A stretch of 15,296 nucleotides of DNA from Bacteroidia bacterium. Its GTDB lineage: Bacteria > Bacteroidota > Bacteroidia > Flavobacteriales > Flavobacteriaceae. Made by a program: the position numbers and the translations under genes. Of this stretch, positions 8,334 through 15,296 are shown piece after piece. The stretch is from contig JAUIAA010000015.1 in the NCBI GenBank assembly GCA_030425715.1, forward strand, positions 1 through 15,296. The letters are read 5' to 3'. The number at the start of each line of letters is the position of its first letter. The stretch's first letter is position 1. The notes beneath the pieces are model-generated. The model saw only the letters and a list, made by a program, of their open reading frames with translations, did not search any database and was not told the origin of the DNA.

Positions 8334-8352
8334 CAAGTTTTGACAAAACTTG
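8334..8352 (+). repeat. Short perfect hairpin after phoH
   Basis: CAAGTTTT and AAAACTTG form a perfect 8-base stem around GAC, starting 8 bases after the phoH stop. Its last two bases are also the start of the next, larger hairpin, so both cannot form fully at once. It lacks its own T tract. Confidence 0.5.
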
Positions 8353-8400
8353 AGGCAAAACAGATGTGATATTTATCTGATTTTGCCTCATTTTATTTTT
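8351..8400 (+). terminator. Intrinsic terminator of phoH
   Basis: TGAGGCAAAACAGAT pairs with ATCTGATTTTGCCTCA (bases 8375-8390) with a single bulged A, giving a stem of about 15 pairs and a loop of about 9, followed by TTTTATTTTT. This is the classic form of a Rho-independent terminator and separates phoH from the lipoprotein gene. Confidence 0.8.
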
Positions 8401-8450
8401 AATCTTGTTACATTTTTTCTTCTCAATCGTCTGTATTAAAAACAGAACCG

Positions 8451-8915
8451 ATGAAAAAACTAATTTTATTAGCTGCCATAGTACTATTTAGCTCCTGCGC
8501 TACCAATACTTCCTTCCATTCCTTTTACCAAAAACACCAAAGCGAGTCTGATTTTTCATTAGGCTTAAACGCCTCATTGATACGCACTTTTTTAGATGAA
8601 GATGATATTGCCGAGATTAAACCCTTATTAAAAAAGGCCAAGCATGTTAGGGTTTTGGTTTTTGATGAAAATGCAGAAAATATGTCGAATAAATTTAACA
8701 AGTTTATCAAGCACTCTACTTTCGACAAACTAGTAAAAGTGAAAGATGATAATGACAAAATTAGCCTTTATACTTTAGAAGAAAAGGAAAAAATAAAAGA
8801 GGTAGTTGTAGAAATTAAATCGGATAGCGAACTGATTTTATTAGGCTTAAAAACCAACTTAACCCAAGACGATATTGCCAAAGTAATGCGTGACAATGCC
8901 ATAAGTTTGAATTAA
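8451..8915 (+). CDS. DUF4252 family lipoprotein
   Basis: A 154-residue secreted lipoprotein. The N-terminus MKKLILLAAIVLFSSC is a lipoprotein signal with acylated cysteine at C16, so the mature protein is membrane-anchored in the envelope. The mature part is charged and alpha/beta in character, and DEDDIAEIKPLLKKAKHVRVLVFDE matches my recollection of the DUF4252 family, a Bacteroidota group without known function. In other Flavobacteria such genes can sit beside ECF sigma and anti-sigma genes; none is present here. It stands alone between the phoH terminator and the promoter of the thioredoxin-like gene. TACATTTT at 8409-8416 is one mismatch from the -7 consensus, and a small inverted repeat (TCTGT/ACAGA, 8430-8446) precedes the ATG. 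Confidence 0.8.
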   Translation: MKKLILLAAIVLFSSCATNTSFHSFYQKHQSESDFSLGLNASLIRTFLDEDDIAEIKPLLKKAKHVRVLVFDENAENMSNKFNKFIKHSTFDKLVKVKDDNDKISLYTLEEKEKIKEVVVEIKSDSELILLGLKTNLTQDDIAKVMRDNAISLN

Positions 8916-9057
8916 GTTAGCGCTACTTTTTTTATCATTTTATAATAACCGTTTGAAAAAATATTTTTCATACTGGCTCCCTGTACTTCTAAATTGCCCC
9001 TATAACAACTTATTCTTTTTAATTTCTAAGTTTGTTAGGTTCTCTAAATATAGGCGA

Positions 9058-9086
9058 TTGAAATTTGCTTATTAATTGTACATTTG
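9058..9086 (+). promoter_or_regulatory. Promoter of the thioredoxin-like gene
   Basis: TTG at 9058-9060, an 18-base spacer and TACATTTG at 9079-9086 match the flavobacterial promoter consensus (TTG, 17-23 bases, TANNTTTG) exactly. Transcription should start near 9092, about 10 bases before ATG 9102. The upstream gap from 8916 holds only an AT-rich hairpin (8954-8970). Confidence 0.7.
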
Positions 9087-9101
9087 ATAAAAATTTTAGT
9101 C

Positions 9102-10448
9102 ATGATTAAACAATGCTTTCTTTTATTTATGCTACTTCCTTTTTTAGGAATTGCACAATTTCAAATCAAAGGAAAATTAGATAGTGAAAAAGAATTTACA
9201 TGGATACTATTATATAAAATTGAAAACGGAAAACCAATTTATTTACAAAATGCAGAAGTAAATCAGGGAGCGTTTTCGTTTACATTAGACGCCTCTCAAC
9301 CAGCAGGAATTTATAGGTTGTATTACGAATTAGAAAACCAACTATTTGTAGAGCTACTTTACAATAAAGAAAATATCAACTTTATTTTTTCGCCAGAAAA
9401 TCCGTTAAAATCATTAAAAATAATAAGCTCTGATGAAAATAAAATTTATCAAAATTATTATAATGCCATAACACAAAAACAAAGAAAACTAGATTCGTTA
9501 CAAGTGGCATATTTTCAAAGCACCGATGCCAAAACGGATAAAAAAATAAAAGAAAATTACTTAAAAATATATGATGATTTAGCCTTGACACAAACCACAT
9601 TTGAAAAAGAAACCAACGGAATGTTGGCAAATCATTTGGTGCAAGTTGACCAATCTGTATCGCCAAAAACAATTATAAAATCACCCGAAGTTTACCTCTC
9701 AGAGGTTAAGAAACACTTTTTTGATTCTGTTGATTTTCAAGATCGTATATTGCTAAATTCTACCTATATCAACGATAAAATTATCGATTATATTTTTTAC
9801 TTAAACCAAAGTAATGATCATGCCGAACTGGTGGCCATGCAAAAAGAATCGATTCAATATAGTTTAGATAAAATTGGCGACAACTACGCCTTTAAAAAAA
9901 ATATAATTGAACAAATTATTAACGAGTATGTACAATTACAAAATGGTGTATTGGTAAATTATATGATTGAAAACCATTACCAAAAACTACCTAATAACCT
10001 TCAAGATAGCGCATTTGTTAGAGATGCAATTACCCAAGTAAAAACATCTATTGGACAAAAAGCACCAAATATTACTTGGAGTGAAAATGGCGAAGAAAAG
10101 AGTTTGTATGGTTTATCTAGTACGGAGTATTACGCAATTGTGTTTTTTAGCTCTACTTGTAGTCATTGCCAAGTTGAAATTCCACAGTTTTACAATTTTA
10201 TTAAAAACCTTTCTAATATTCAAGTGATTGCTATTGGCTTAGAAGATGAAAAAACGACTTGGGAAAACATGGTAAAAGACTTTCCTAAATTTATCAATGT
10301 TTTGGATTTAGACAAATGGGATAGTCCAAGAGCAGATGCTTATGGTGTCACAGCAATTCCAACTTATTTTATTTTAGACAAAGACAAAAATATTATTGCA
10401 AAACCAGAAGATTTTCCATCTCTTAAAGCCCTATTTACCCAAGAATAA
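9102..10448 (+). CDS. Exported TlpA/thioredoxin-like protein with DUF4369 N-terminus
   Basis: A 448-residue envelope protein. The signal peptide MIKQCFLLFMLLPFLGIAQ is followed by a DUF4369-like beta domain (about 20-110, starting FQIKGKLDSE), a charged, helical middle region (about 115-310), and a C-terminal thioredoxin fold with the redox pair CSHC (C353, C356) and the cis-proline segment AIPTYF. Proteins of this type act as periplasmic thiol-disulfide oxidoreductases; the partner protein is unknown. The open frame extends to TTG 9084, but that TTG is the end of the -7 element TACATTTG, so ATG 9102 is the start. The gene converges with the sulfatase gene, with only six bases between the stops and no hairpin seen in the gap. 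Confidence 0.9.
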   Translation: MIKQCFLLFMLLPFLGIAQFQIKGKLDSEKEFTWILLYKIENGKPIYLQNAEVNQGAFSFTLDASQPAGIYRLYYELENQLFVELLYNKENINFIFSPENPLKSLKIISSDENKIYQNYYNAITQKQRKLDSLQVAYFQSTDAKTDKKIKENYLKIYDDLALTQTTFEKETNGMLANHLVQVDQSVSPKTIIKSPEVYLSEVKKHFFDSVDFQDRILLNSTYINDKIIDYIFYLNQSNDHAELVAMQKESIQYSLDKIGDNYAFKKNIIEQIINEYVQLQNGVLVNYMIENHYQKLPNNLQDSAFVRDAITQVKTSIGQKAPNITWSENGEEKSLYGLSSTEYYAIVFFSSTCSHCQVEIPQFYNFIKNLSNIQVIAIGLEDEKTTWENMVKDFPKFINVLDLDKWDSPRADAYGVTAIPTYFILDKDKNIIAKPEDFPSLKALFTQE

Positions 10449-10454
10449 CTACCG

Positions 10455-11864
10455 TTACTGTTTATAAAACTTTTCTTGGTGTAATTTGGCATAGGCTTGA
10501 AGTTTGTTAGAAATTTCAGGATAGTGCTCTAAAACATTTTTAGTTTCGTAAGCATCGTGTTCCATATCAAACAAAGACAAGGGTATCTCTACATTTTTAT
10601 AGGTTCCTGCAGCTCCATCGTTTCCAGGTTTATCCAGCGTTCTATAATCGTGATCCAAATGTAATTTCCATTTTCCATCACCACTCATCACACTTTCAAA
10701 GTGTTTTCCTGTAGAAAAAGCATAATAATTATGTGGGTTTTTAGCATCTGGATTTCCAGAAATAATATCCCAAACATTTTTCCCATCAATTTCTGTTTCT
10801 GGCAATCTTACTCCTGTTAATCTGCATAGTGTAGGCAACAAATCAATGGAAACAAACATTTGATTAGACTTGCTTTTTGCTTTTATTTGCTTTGGATATT
10901 TAATAATACAGGCCGATCTGGTTCCTCCTTCAAAAGAGGTTGCTTTCGCTTCGCGAAAAGGTGTTTTCCCTGCATGATTACCATAAGCAATCCATGGCCC
11001 ATTATCGGAGGTAAAAATGACTATGGTATTTTCTTCCAACCCATTTTTTTGTAAAGCATCTGTAATCTGTCCAACCGACCAATCTAACTCCATGGTAACG
11101 TCAGCATACAATCCTTTACCAGATTTTCCTTCAAATGCTTCACTAGCAAAAATGGGAACATGCGGCATAGAATGTGGTACATATAACAAAAAAGGATCTT
11201 TATGGTTTCTGTTGATAAAATCTACAGCGTGTTCTGTATACCATTTGGTAAGGTTCTTTTGTTCGGCATAACCAACATCTTCAATGCTAACTTTTCCATT
11301 CTCCCAAAATTTGATTGGAAACTTTCCCCAATATTCAGGGTTTTCTGGATGGTGTTTCCACATATCATTAGAATACATCAAACCACAAGACTCGTCAAAA
11401 CCTCGAGCATCTGGTCGCGTTTCCGGCTGGTCTCCACAATGCCACTTACCAAAAATTGCTGTTTTATACCCTCCTTTTTTAAATACCTCTCCCATGGTAG
11501 GAAAATTAGTTTCTAAACCTCTTTCGTTTGGACCATGCGCTCCAAATACTTTTGTTCTCCCTGGATAACAACCCGTTAACAATGCAGAACGCGAGGCTGA
11601 ACAAATGGCTTGAGGTACATGAAAATTGGTAAATACAGTGCCTTCATCTGCTAATTTTTGCACATTTGGTGTGGGTATGTCTACCGCCGCAAAAGGACTA
11701 AAATCTGCATAACCCGAATCGTCTAAAAATACAATTACAATATTTGGTTTTTTAACCTCATTTAAAACCGAGGCAGTACTTTCTTTATTGCTAGAAGATT
11801 TGCATGAAATAAGCATAAAGCCTACAGCTAAAGTGATGATTTTAAATAATCGTTTGAATTTCAT
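10455..11864 (-). CDS. Lipoprotein sulfatase (formylglycine-dependent, Cys type)
   Basis: A 469-residue sulfatase that should hydrolyse sulfate esters, probably on a polysaccharide or glycan. A lipoprotein signal ends in LISC with C21, so it is anchored in the envelope. The active-site motif is CSASR at 88-92 followed by SALLTG; C88 is the residue converted to formylglycine. Metal and sulfate ligands seen are D48-D49, K140 and H142 (GKWHCG), H231/H235 (PHSMPHVP), D287-N288 (TSDNG) and K307. The motif has Ala where most members have Pro, a permitted C-X-P/A-X-R variant. No maturase (anSME) and no other polysaccharide-degradation genes lie in the window, so the substrate is open. It lies 24 bases after yraN and has no promoter of its own that I can see, so it may share the ldcA-yraN transcript. 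Confidence 0.94.
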   Translation of the reverse strand: MKFKRLFKIITLAVGFMLISCKSSSNKESTASVLNEVKKPNIVIVFLDDSGYADFSPFAAVDIPTPNVQKLADEGTVFTNFHVPQAICSASRSALLTGCYPGRTKVFGAHGPNERGLETNFPTMGEVFKKGGYKTAIFGKWHCGDQPETRPDARGFDESCGLMYSNDMWKHHPENPEYWGKFPIKFWENGKVSIEDVGYAEQKNLTKWYTEHAVDFINRNHKDPFLLYVPHSMPHVPIFASEAFEGKSGKGLYADVTMELDWSVGQITDALQKNGLEENTIVIFTSDNGPWIAYGNHAGKTPFREAKATSFEGGTRSACIIKYPKQIKAKSKSNQMFVSIDLLPTLCRLTGVRLPETEIDGKNVWDIISGNPDAKNPHNYYAFSTGKHFESVMSGDGKWKLHLDHDYRTLDKPGNDGAAGTYKNVEIPLSLFDMEHDAYETKNVLEHYPEISNKLQAYAKLHQEKFYKQ

Positions 11865-11888
11865 ATGGTAATTTTTTACTGAATTTTA

Positions 11889-12248
11889 TTAAAAATGAAA
11901 AAAGGCATCTTCCAAATGTTCTAATTGTACTCCTTGTTTATTTTTTACAATGGCAATAATATCAAACCTAACCTCCACATCTAAATCATTCGCCTCCACA
12001 TAATAATCTATGGCTTTGGTCAAAAGTTTTATTTTTTTGCTTTGCACTGCATCTTGAGGGTCGCCAAATGCCAAAGTCGATCGCGTTTTTACTTCTATTA
12101 CAGCTAAGGTGTTTTTAATTTGTGCAATAATATCTACCTCTGCTTTTTGATAATACCAATTTCTTTCTAAAATGGCATATCCTTTTTTGATTAAAAAATC
12201 TGTGGCCAACTGCTCCCCTTCTTTTCCAAGTTGATTGTGTTGTGCCAT
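11889..12248 (-). CDS. yraN: YraN family (UPF0102) nuclease-like protein
   Basis: A 119-residue cytosolic protein of the widespread YraN family. It has the expected start HNQLGKEGEQLATDFL, then ERNWYYQKAEVDIIA with D39 and IEVKTR with E52 and K54, together forming a PD-(D/E)XK-type nuclease core. The length is normal for the family. The biological role is unsettled; a link to DNA processing is inferred from the fold. The ATG lies eight bases after the stop of the S66 peptidase gene, which indicates co-transcription. Confidence 0.95.
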   Translation of the reverse strand: MAQHNQLGKEGEQLATDFLIKKGYAILERNWYYQKAEVDIIAQIKNTLAVIEVKTRSTLAFGDPQDAVQSKKIKLLTKAIDYYVEANDLDVEVRFDIIAIVKNKQGVQLEHLEDAFFHF

Positions 12249-12256
12249 TTTATAAT

Positions 12257-13267
12257 TTATCTAAAAGAAATTTTTGATTTTTTATTGCCAACTTTTAAGT
12301 CGACATAAGCTCCTAAAATCAAGGCTCTATTGTCTTCAATATGCCCTGCAGGAAAATTAAAAACTACCGGAAAATCATAATCGGCTACAGCCTCTAAAAC
12401 AATATCTTCTAGCGTTTTGCCAAAGGAGTTCCCTTCGTTTTTTTTCAGTCTAAAATCGCCTACAATCAAGCCTTTACAGCCTTTAAAATAATTGGCTCTT
12501 TTTAAGCTAATCATCATTCTATCAATATGATACAATGCCTCGCCCACATCTTCAATAAATAATATTTTGCCATTCATGTTTAAAGAAGTTTCAGAACCCA
12601 ACATGCTGTAAACTATTGATAAATTTCCTCCAACCAATTGGCCAATAGTTTCTCCTTTTCTATTAAATTCAGAAGAAGGAATTTTGTATTGTAGCTTTTT
12701 ACCAAACAAAGCTTTATGTAGAGTTACTATAGATTCTCTCTGTACAGGATCTTCTAGGGTTAAGGTTAATGGCATTTGCCCATGAATGGTTTCATAACCC
12801 AACTCATGCACTTTGTTATGTAAAACTGTAATATCCGAATATCCAATAATCCATTTTGGTTGGTCTAAAAATCGATCAAAATTTAATTTATCTATAATTC
12901 TAACTGCTCCATAGCCGCCTCTGGCACACCAAATGGCTTTAATACTAGGATTATCTAAAGCTTTTTGTAAATCTTCTATTCTTTCCGCATCTGTTCCTGC
13001 AAAGGTATGATCCTGTGCCAACAAATGGTTGCCAAAAAACACTACCAAACCCCAATGATTTGCCAGTTCTATACCCGCATCTACTGATTTTTTATCACTA
13101 ACTTTCCCAGCAGGAGAGAGTATGATTATGGTATCTCCCTTTTTTAAGTTTGGTGGTTTTACCAAATCTCTTGTTACTGCAATGGCTTGATTATCTTGCG
13201 AAAAAATTGTTCCACAGTATAAAAAAGCGAAAATAATAATAACCTTTGGCCTTAATTTTTGAAGCAT
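12257..13267 (-). CDS. S66 family LD-carboxypeptidase, apparently exported
   Basis: A serine peptidase of the LdcA (S66) family, which cleaves the terminal D-alanine from tetrapeptides of peptidoglycan. The triad is visible: nucleophile S144 in GYSDIT, E239 in FIEDVGE and H309 in FPAGH. Other family features are WCARGGYGAVR near 113-123 and LVGGNLS near 211-217. Length is 336 residues, somewhat above cytosolic LdcA, because an N-terminal stretch (LRPKVIIIFAFLYCGTIFS, cleavage likely near S23) looks like a signal peptide; E. coli LdcA is cytosolic. That suggests periplasmic action here. It is first of a minus-strand group with yraN and perhaps the sulfatase. TACTTTTA at 13293-13286 is one mismatch from a -7 element. 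Confidence 0.92.
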   Translation of the reverse strand: MLQKLRPKVIIIFAFLYCGTIFSQDNQAIAVTRDLVKPPNLKKGDTIIILSPAGKVSDKKSVDAGIELANHWGLVVFFGNHLLAQDHTFAGTDAERIEDLQKALDNPSIKAIWCARGGYGAVRIIDKLNFDRFLDQPKWIIGYSDITVLHNKVHELGYETIHGQMPLTLTLEDPVQRESIVTLHKALFGKKLQYKIPSSEFNRKGETIGQLVGGNLSIVYSMLGSETSLNMNGKILFIEDVGEALYHIDRMMISLKRANYFKGCKGLIVGDFRLKKNEGNSFGKTLEDIVLEAVADYDFPVVFNFPAGHIEDNRALILGAYVDLKVGNKKSKISFR

Positions 13268-13377
13268 CTTTTTTTGGTGTTTTGGTAAAAGTAAATAAAT
13301 AAAATTAATGTTTAAAAATTGACATTGTAGTATTTGATAATTTTAAAAATATAAAATGTCATGTTTTCCCTTTTTGT

Positions 13378-13385
13378 TACTTTTG
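13378..13385 (+). promoter_or_regulatory. Promoter -7 element of metG
   Basis: TACTTTTG is an exact match to TANNTTTG, placed 19 bases before the metG ATG. Transcription should begin near 13391. No TTG is present at the normal -33 distance, so the call rests on the -7 element and position. Confidence 0.5.
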
Positions 13386-13404
13386 TAGCCTTAAAACCAT
13401 TTGC

Positions 13405-15296
13405 ATGCAAAATCCAAAACGATACACCATTACAGCAGCTTTACCTTATACCAATGGACCAGTTCATATAGGTCATTTAGCTGGTGTTTATATTCCTGCA
13501 GACATCTATGCCCGTTACTTAAGATTAAATGAAAAGGATGTTTTATTTGTATGCGGATCGGATGAGCATGGTGTACCAATTACCATTAAGGCCAAAAAAG
13601 AAGGTATTACCCCACAGCAAGTGGTAGATAAATACCACGAGATTATCAAAACTTCGTTTAAAGATTTTGGAATTAGTTTTGACAACTATTCCAGAACTTC
13701 GGCTAAAATACATCATGAAACAGCTTCTGAGTTTTTTAAAAATCTTTATAAAAATGGTAAATTTGAAGAAGAAACCACGGCACAATTGTACGATGCAGAG
13801 GCCCATCAGTTTTTGGCGGATAGATTTGTAGTGGGAACCTGTCCGAAATGTGGGTTTGAAGAAAGTTATGGCGACCAATGTGAAAATTGTGGAACGAGCC
13901 ATAATGCTACCGATTTAATCCATCCAAAATCTGCCATTACCGGAAATACGCCATCGTTAAAAGAAACCAAACATTGGTACTTGCCTTTAAATGAATATGA
14001 AACTTGGTTAAAAGAGTGGATTTTAAAAGACCATAAAGCAGATTGGAAAACTAATGTACTTGGACAAGTAAAATCGTGGACAGATGATGGTTTAAAAGCA
14101 AGGGCGGTAACGCGAGATTTAGATTGGGGAATACCCGTACCCGTTGCAGGTGGCGAAGGCAAAGTTTTATATGTTTGGTTTGATGCACCTATTGGTTATA
14201 TTTCCTCTACCAAGGAGTGGGCTAAACGCGAAGGCAAAGATTGGGAACCTTATTGGAAAGATAGAAACACCAAATTATTACATTTTATTGGAAAGGATAA
14301 TATTGTTTTTCACTGTATTATTTTTCCTAGTATGCTTAAGGCAGATGGCACTTATATTTTACCAGACAATGTACCCGCCAATGAGTTTTTAAACTTAGAA
14401 GGCAACAAAATTTCTACTTCCAAAAACTGGGCCGTTTGGTTGCATGAATATTTACAAGAATTTCCAGAAAAGCAAGATGTTTTACGTTATGTTTTAACTG
14501 CCAACGCACCAGAAACTAAGGACAATGATTTTACTTGGAAAGATTTTCAGGCTAGAAACAACAATGAATTGGTGGCCATTTTTGGTAACTTTATCAATCG
14601 TGTGGTAGTGCTTACCAATAAATATTATGACGGAGTTGTACCTAAAGCGAATACTTTCACTACAGTGGATGAAGAAACTTTAGCACAATTACAAAAATAT
14701 CCAACCATTATTGCAAGTTCAATAGAAAGGTATCGTTTTAGAGAAGCTTTATCAGAGTTGATGAATTTAGCTAGGTTGGGTAATAAATATTTGGCGGATG
14801 AGGAACCTTGGAAACAGGTTAAAACCGATCCAGAAAGGGTGCAAACCATTATGTTTGTCGCTCTTCAAATTGCCTCAGCTCTCGCAATTTTATGCGAACC
14901 TTTTTTACCATTTACCAGTAAAAAATTAAAATCCATTTTAAATTTTTCTAGTTTAGAAAAACAAAATTCTTGGCAAGAGGTAACTATTGATAAAGTTTTA
15001 CTTCCTGAAAATCATCAAATTGGAAAAGCTGAATTGCTTTTTGCAAAAATTGAAGACAAGGATATACAAGTGCAATTAGATAAACTAGAAGCTACCAAAG
15101 AAAGCAATAAAACATTTGTACCAGAACCTATAAAAGAAACTATTTCTTTTGAAGATTTTACCAAATTAGATATTAGAATTGGCACCATTTTAGAAGCGGT
15201 AAAAATTCCGAAAACTAAAAAACTACTCCAACTTAAAGTAGATGTAGGCATAGATACCAGAACCATTGTAAGCGGCATTGCCGAAAGTTTTAAACC
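13405..15296 (+). CDS. metG: Methionyl-tRNA synthetase, 3' end beyond window
   Basis: Joins methionine to tRNA-Met. The protein starts MQNPKRYTITAALPYTNGPV and carries the HIGH signature at residues 21-24, a four-cysteine zinc knuckle (C146, C149, C159, C162), and the KMSKS-type loop as KISTS at 335-339, typical for this group. The helical anticodon domain follows, including NRVVVLTNKYY and EEPWK. From about residue 583 a C-terminal Trbp111-like tRNA-binding domain begins (FEDFTKLDIRIGTILEAV), as in dimeric bacterial MetRS. About 630 codons are visible and the frame is still open at 15296; by family length roughly 60 codons are missing. The ATG at 13405 agrees with the promoter -7 element at 13378 and with the family's usual N-terminus. 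Confidence 0.97.
   Translation, partial: MQNPKRYTITAALPYTNGPVHIGHLAGVYIPADIYARYLRLNEKDVLFVCGSDEHGVPITIKAKKEGITPQQVVDKYHEIIKTSFKDFGISFDNYSRTSAKIHHETASEFFKNLYKNGKFEEETTAQLYDAEAHQFLADRFVVGTCPKCGFEESYGDQCENCGTSHNATDLIHPKSAITGNTPSLKETKHWYLPLNEYETWLKEWILKDHKADWKTNVLGQVKSWTDDGLKARAVTRDLDWGIPVPVAGGEGKVLYVWFDAPIGYISSTKEWAKREGKDWEPYWKDRNTKLLHFIGKDNIVFHCIIFPSMLKADGTYILPDNVPANEFLNLEGNKISTSKNWAVWLHEYLQEFPEKQDVLRYVLTANAPETKDNDFTWKDFQARNNNELVAIFGNFINRVVVLTNKYYDGVVPKANTFTTVDEETLAQLQKYPTIIASSIERYRFREALSELMNLARLGNKYLADEEPWKQVKTDPERVQTIMFVALQIASALAILCEPFLPFTSKKLKSILNFSSLEKQNSWQEVTIDKVLLPENHQIGKAELLFAKIEDKDIQVQLDKLEATKESNKTFVPEPIKETISFEDFTKLDIRIGTILEAVKIPKTKKLLQLKVDVGIDTRTIVSGIAESFK

Noticed and set aside
8954..8970. 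TGAAAAA/TTTTTCA hairpin after the DUF4252 gene
   Set aside because: The stem is nearly all A-T and no T tract follows, so it is not a convincing terminator.
10446..10457. Possible bidirectional terminator between the convergent thioredoxin-like and sulfatase genes
   Set aside because: Only six bases separate the stops and I found no stable stem around them.
13320..13361. TGACATT...AATGTCA inverted repeat between ldcA and metG
   Set aside because: The arms are 7 bases but 28 bases apart in a very AT-rich region; chance is likely.
14407..14421. KISTS instead of KMSKS in methionyl-tRNA synthetase
   Set aside because: From family knowledge such variants are common in bacterial MetRS of this group; nothing suggests loss of function.
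13405..15296. metG as a truncated pseudogene
   Set aside because: The reading frame is open to the last base and all motifs are intact; the missing end is due to the window edge.

Overview
The window reads as chromosomal DNA of a marine-type Flavobacteriaceae member (phylum Bacteroidota). The support is a very AT-rich composition, Bacteroidota-specific families (DUF4252 lipoprotein, DUF4369-TlpA thioredoxin), sulfatase content, and promoter -7 elements of the TANNTTTG type. All genes are ordinary chromosomal types. I see no phage, transposon, CRISPR array, tRNA or rRNA. No gene-free stretch exceeds 300 bases; the longest are about 180 bases.

Layout. Positions 1-2483 (minus strand) hold a ferrous-iron uptake operon transcribed leftward: a soluble DtxR/MntR-type regulator, an unusual protein joining an N-terminal membrane helix, a DtxR-like winged helix and metal site, and a FeoA domain, then a FeoB made as two polypeptides (GTPase part complete, membrane part starting at position 30 and leaving the window). 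A divergent promoter region (2484-2587) carries a perfect 16-base palindrome that looks like the regulator's operator. Positions 2588-6809 (plus) hold mfd (transcription-repair coupling factor) and, one base later, an EamA-type permease. Positions 6992-8390 hold a PIN-PhoH fusion gene ending in two overlapping hairpins, the second a good terminator. Next are a small DUF4252 lipoprotein (8451-8915) and an exported thioredoxin-like protein with its own clear promoter (9102-10448). These converge with a minus-strand group, ldcA-like S66 peptidase, yraN and a lipoprotein sulfatase (13267 to 10455). From 13405 metG runs rightward and is cut by the window edge after its C-terminal tRNA-binding domain begins.

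How it fits together. The left block is a self-contained Fe(II) system: sensor, membrane-tethered sensor/FeoA adaptor, GTPase and channel. The rest is housekeeping (DNA repair, RNA metabolism, translation, peptidoglycan recycling) with two envelope proteins and one sulfatase. The most interesting points are the membrane-anchored DtxR-FeoA fusion without a separate feoA, the two-part FeoB whose halves lie in one frame around a single stop codon, and the palindromic operator placed over the regulator's promoter. In two genes the longest open frame begins at a TTG that is really the last three bases of the promoter -7 element, so I moved those starts downstream.
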